Origin: an uncultured Phocaeicola sp.
GTDB taxonomy: Bacteria; Bacteroidota; Bacteroidia; Bacteroidales; Bacteroidaceae
Assembly: GCA_947581855.1 (NCBI GenBank)
Contig: CANPVZ010000009.1
Location: forward strand, 62,001 to 126,000
Length of the DNA stretch: 64,000 nt
Direction: 5' to 3'
The notes beneath the pieces were generated by a model, which saw nothing but the letters and a program-made list of their open reading frames with translations, searched no databases and was not told where the DNA came from. The translations under genes were made by a program, and so were the position numbers. Below, piece by piece: positions 62,534 to 64,000 of this stretch (positions are counted from its first letter, which is position 1; every line of letters begins with the position of its first letter).

Positions 62534-63709
62534 TTACCCCCCCCCGTTTAATTTACTATTTTTCAGCTCATTAAATAGTTCAATCCACATATCTACAATC
62601 TTAGTTCTTTCAAATCGTTTCACTGTTTTCATTCCTGAAAAAGCCATTCTTTCTCTTTTCTTCTTATCAAGCATAAGATTTTCCACAGCTTTCACAAACT
62701 CATCCTTGTCATACGGATACTTTAATATAATCCCATTTTTTTCATTCTCAACAATATCATGAAGAGCCGTATAGCTATCTAAAGCAACTGGGACACAAGC
62801 ATGGCTTTGAGCTTCAGCTAAAACAATTCCAAAGCCCTCATATTCAGAAACAAGTAACATTATTGCAGACCTATTAAAATATTTATCACCTTTCTGAAAG
62901 CCTTCAAATGATACATGCTGTAATCCATATTCTTTTGTTCGCTTCTGCAACTCCTTCATATCTGGTCCATCTCCAACTATTGTCAAGCACCAATCCGGAT
63001 ATTTCTTTTCAAGTTCGTTCCAGATATCTATCACGCGACGTACTCTCTTTTGGTTATAATCTAAACGTCCGAGATACAGAATCTCCTTGTTTTTTTCCGG
63101 TAATGTACCATTGGCCGTAGAATCAAATGTTTCCGGTATGGCGCACATTTTATAAGCATTTCCAACCCATATATATTTTTCAAATTGCGATATAAATGTC
63201 GGAGACAACACGGCAAACTTATCACATACATGATAAACGTATTTTAGACTCAATCTGGATATAAGATTAATAAAATGCCATTTCAATTTATTAAAAGCAT
63301 ACACTCCTTTCTTTTCTTCCATTTTTATCTCTAAATCCTTTAAACGGGCATTTGTAGTAGGCAAATTCTGATGAGCTTGAATAAGCTTACAAGCCGTTCC
63401 CTTTATTGATTTTCGGATTAGCATAGTTACATAGAACGGCAGGACCCAATCATTTATTACAAAATCCACACAATGTTCCTTAATATATTCGCTCAGAATT
63501 ATCCTATTATTCTTGGATAAAACCGGCTTTGATAATTTCAGTAACTTAACATCTGGATGTAACCGCATTTTTTCCAAACTACAACTCGATTCAAACGATA
63601 CAATATGAACCGTCATACCCAAGTCTGTAAAATCATTCGACAGATTTGTCACAACAGATTCAACCCCTCCAATACTCGGATAAGATCCTAAAACAAAAAG
63701 AATATTCAT
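62534..63709 (-). CDS. Glycosyltransferase family 4 (GT-B) with G9 tract at its end
   Basis: The 391-aa protein has a GT-B fold. The N-terminal domain reads ILFVLGSYPSIGGVESVVTNL. The C-terminal domain reads ILYLGRLDYNQKRVRRVIDIW, TIVGDGPDMKELQKR, SFEGFQKGD and the nucleotide-sugar EX7E-type region SEYEGFGIVLAEAQSHACVPVA. It ends Asn-Gly-Gly-Gly-stop, where the three Gly codons are the G9 tract. It transfers a sugar to the lipid-linked repeat unit. The coding frame of its tail depends on tract length. Confidence 0.92.
   Translation of the reverse strand: MNILFVLGSYPSIGGVESVVTNLSNDFTDLGMTVHIVSFESSCSLEKMRLHPDVKLLKLSKPVLSKNNRIILSEYIKEHCVDFVINDWVLPFYVTMLIRKSIKGTACKLIQAHQNLPTTNARLKDLEIKMEEKKGVYAFNKLKWHFINLISRLSLKYVYHVCDKFAVLSPTFISQFEKYIWVGNAYKMCAIPETFDSTANGTLPEKNKEILYLGRLDYNQKRVRRVIDIWNELEKKYPDWCLTIVGDGPDMKELQKRTKEYGLQHVSFEGFQKGDKYFNRSAIMLLVSEYEGFGIVLAEAQSHACVPVALDSYTALHDIVENEKNGIILKYPYDKDEFVKAVENLMLDKKKRERMAFSGMKTVKRFERTKIVDMWIELFNELKNSKLNGGG
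62537..62545 (-). repeat. G9 homopolymer at the end of the GT4 gene
   Basis: Three GGG codons followed by TAA. With 8 G the frame stays open for 25 more codons and stops at a TGA that overlaps the next gene's ATG. With 10 G it stops after two extra residues. Confidence 0.85.
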
Positions 63710-63862
63710 ATTTTTTTATTTTTTATTACACATATGTAATTCTACTATTATCCCAAACCGTTTTTTTCGTAAACCATTAGGAAAATATATACTTATTCAC
63801 CTCCTGAAAGTATGCGAATCATATCTTTAGGTAATTCTGATGGAGACAAGCGAAGCATAAAT

Positions 63863-64000
63863 TCATGCGTACAAATACCCTCTCCCGAGAACCTCATTTT
63901 TTATTAGTTTCGCAGGAATTCCACCATAAATACCATAAAGAATAAGGTCTTTTGTCACAACATCTAAAGTATATTCAAAGCCGAGAGTATCACAGTTATC
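63863..64000 (-). CDS. Hexapeptide acetyltransferase, 5' end outside window
   Basis: The last 45 residues are visible, reading LDVVTKDLILYGIYGGIPAK and then a short tail to TGA at 63863-63865. YGGIPAKLIK is the usual end of serine/maltose O-acetyltransferase-type left-handed helix proteins. It is probably another sugar O-acetyltransferase of the polysaccharide locus, transcribed ahead of the GT4 gene. Family assignment from so short a piece is tentative. Confidence 0.6.
   Translation of the reverse strand, partial: DNCDTLGFEYTLDVVTKDLILYGIYGGIPAKLIKNEVLGRGYLYA

Noticed and set aside
63793-63897. 34-aa frame overlapping the end of the acetyltransferase, with a nearby AGGAGGTGA
   Set aside because: The composition looks plausible but the frame is short, overlaps a better-supported gene end, and the Shine-Dalgarno-like sequence has no start at proper distance.
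1-64000. tRNA, rRNA, prophage or intact insertion sequence
   Set aside because: No cloverleaf-like sequence, rRNA core, integrase or transposase frame was recognised by eye; a dedicated search could still find a tRNA.

Overview
The window looks like a chromosomal segment of a gut-type member of the Bacteroidales, probably Bacteroidaceae. Base composition is AT-rich. Promoters follow the Bacteroides pattern: a -7 box TAnnTTTG, several with a TTTG- or TTG-like -33 box 19-20 bp upstream. Exported proteins often carry lipoboxes. Marker genes include rprX/rprY, a GldB-family lipoprotein, a Nudix-type AraR and a GTPase-defective EF-G paralogue. I saw no rRNA, tRNA, CRISPR array or intact transposase. 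All assignments rest on motifs and gene order read by eye.

Left part (1-6.4 kb): the edge of an unknown gene, a 180-bp transposon-like element, then a minus-strand sugar operon. The operon encodes a split transketolase, a GlpK-like FGGY kinase, a FucI-like isomerase and a periplasmic-binding-type protein with no signal peptide. Isomerase, kinase and transketolase would convert an aldose to a ketose, phosphorylate it and pass it to central metabolism. This matches the published D-apiose/apulose-4-phosphate transketolase route, but that assignment is inference.

6.5-22.7 kb: an SRAP/HMCES-type repair gene, folC, a galactose pair (galM, galK), then a long L-arabinose operon. The operon holds a lipoprotein mutarotase, a sodium/sugar symporter, araR, araD, araA, araB, transketolase and rpiB, and ends in a strong terminator. 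Together these genes import arabinose, convert it to xylulose 5-phosphate and feed the pentose phosphate pathway.

22.9-49.5 kb: mainly housekeeping. Genes here include a pentapeptide-repeat protein, a flavodiiron protein, a radical SAM protein, a DPP IV-type peptidase, an RsmI-like methyltransferase, a GldB-like lipoprotein, fabI, gph, mtaB, rpsF-rpsR-rplI, a MarR regulator and rprXY. Inserted among them is a pectin/arabinan module (GH28, DUF4861, GH43, acetyl-esterase-like) without SusC/SusD. Its intergenic spaces hold three equally spaced operator-like palindromes, a G8 tract beside a -7 box, 119-bp tandem repeats and a second transposon-like element.

49.5-64 kb: an EF-G2 paralogue, a second GH28 with a long leader, then a minus-strand exopolysaccharide/capsule locus. 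The locus encodes an initiating sugar transferase, several GT2 and one GT4 glycosyltransferases, an Alg13/Alg14-like pair, acetyltransferases and a GHMP-kinase/nucleotidyltransferase fusion. Two glycosyltransferase genes carry G9 tracts near their 3' ends. Tract length decides whether the reading frame reaches the next gene's start codon, which suggests phase variation acting through translational coupling.
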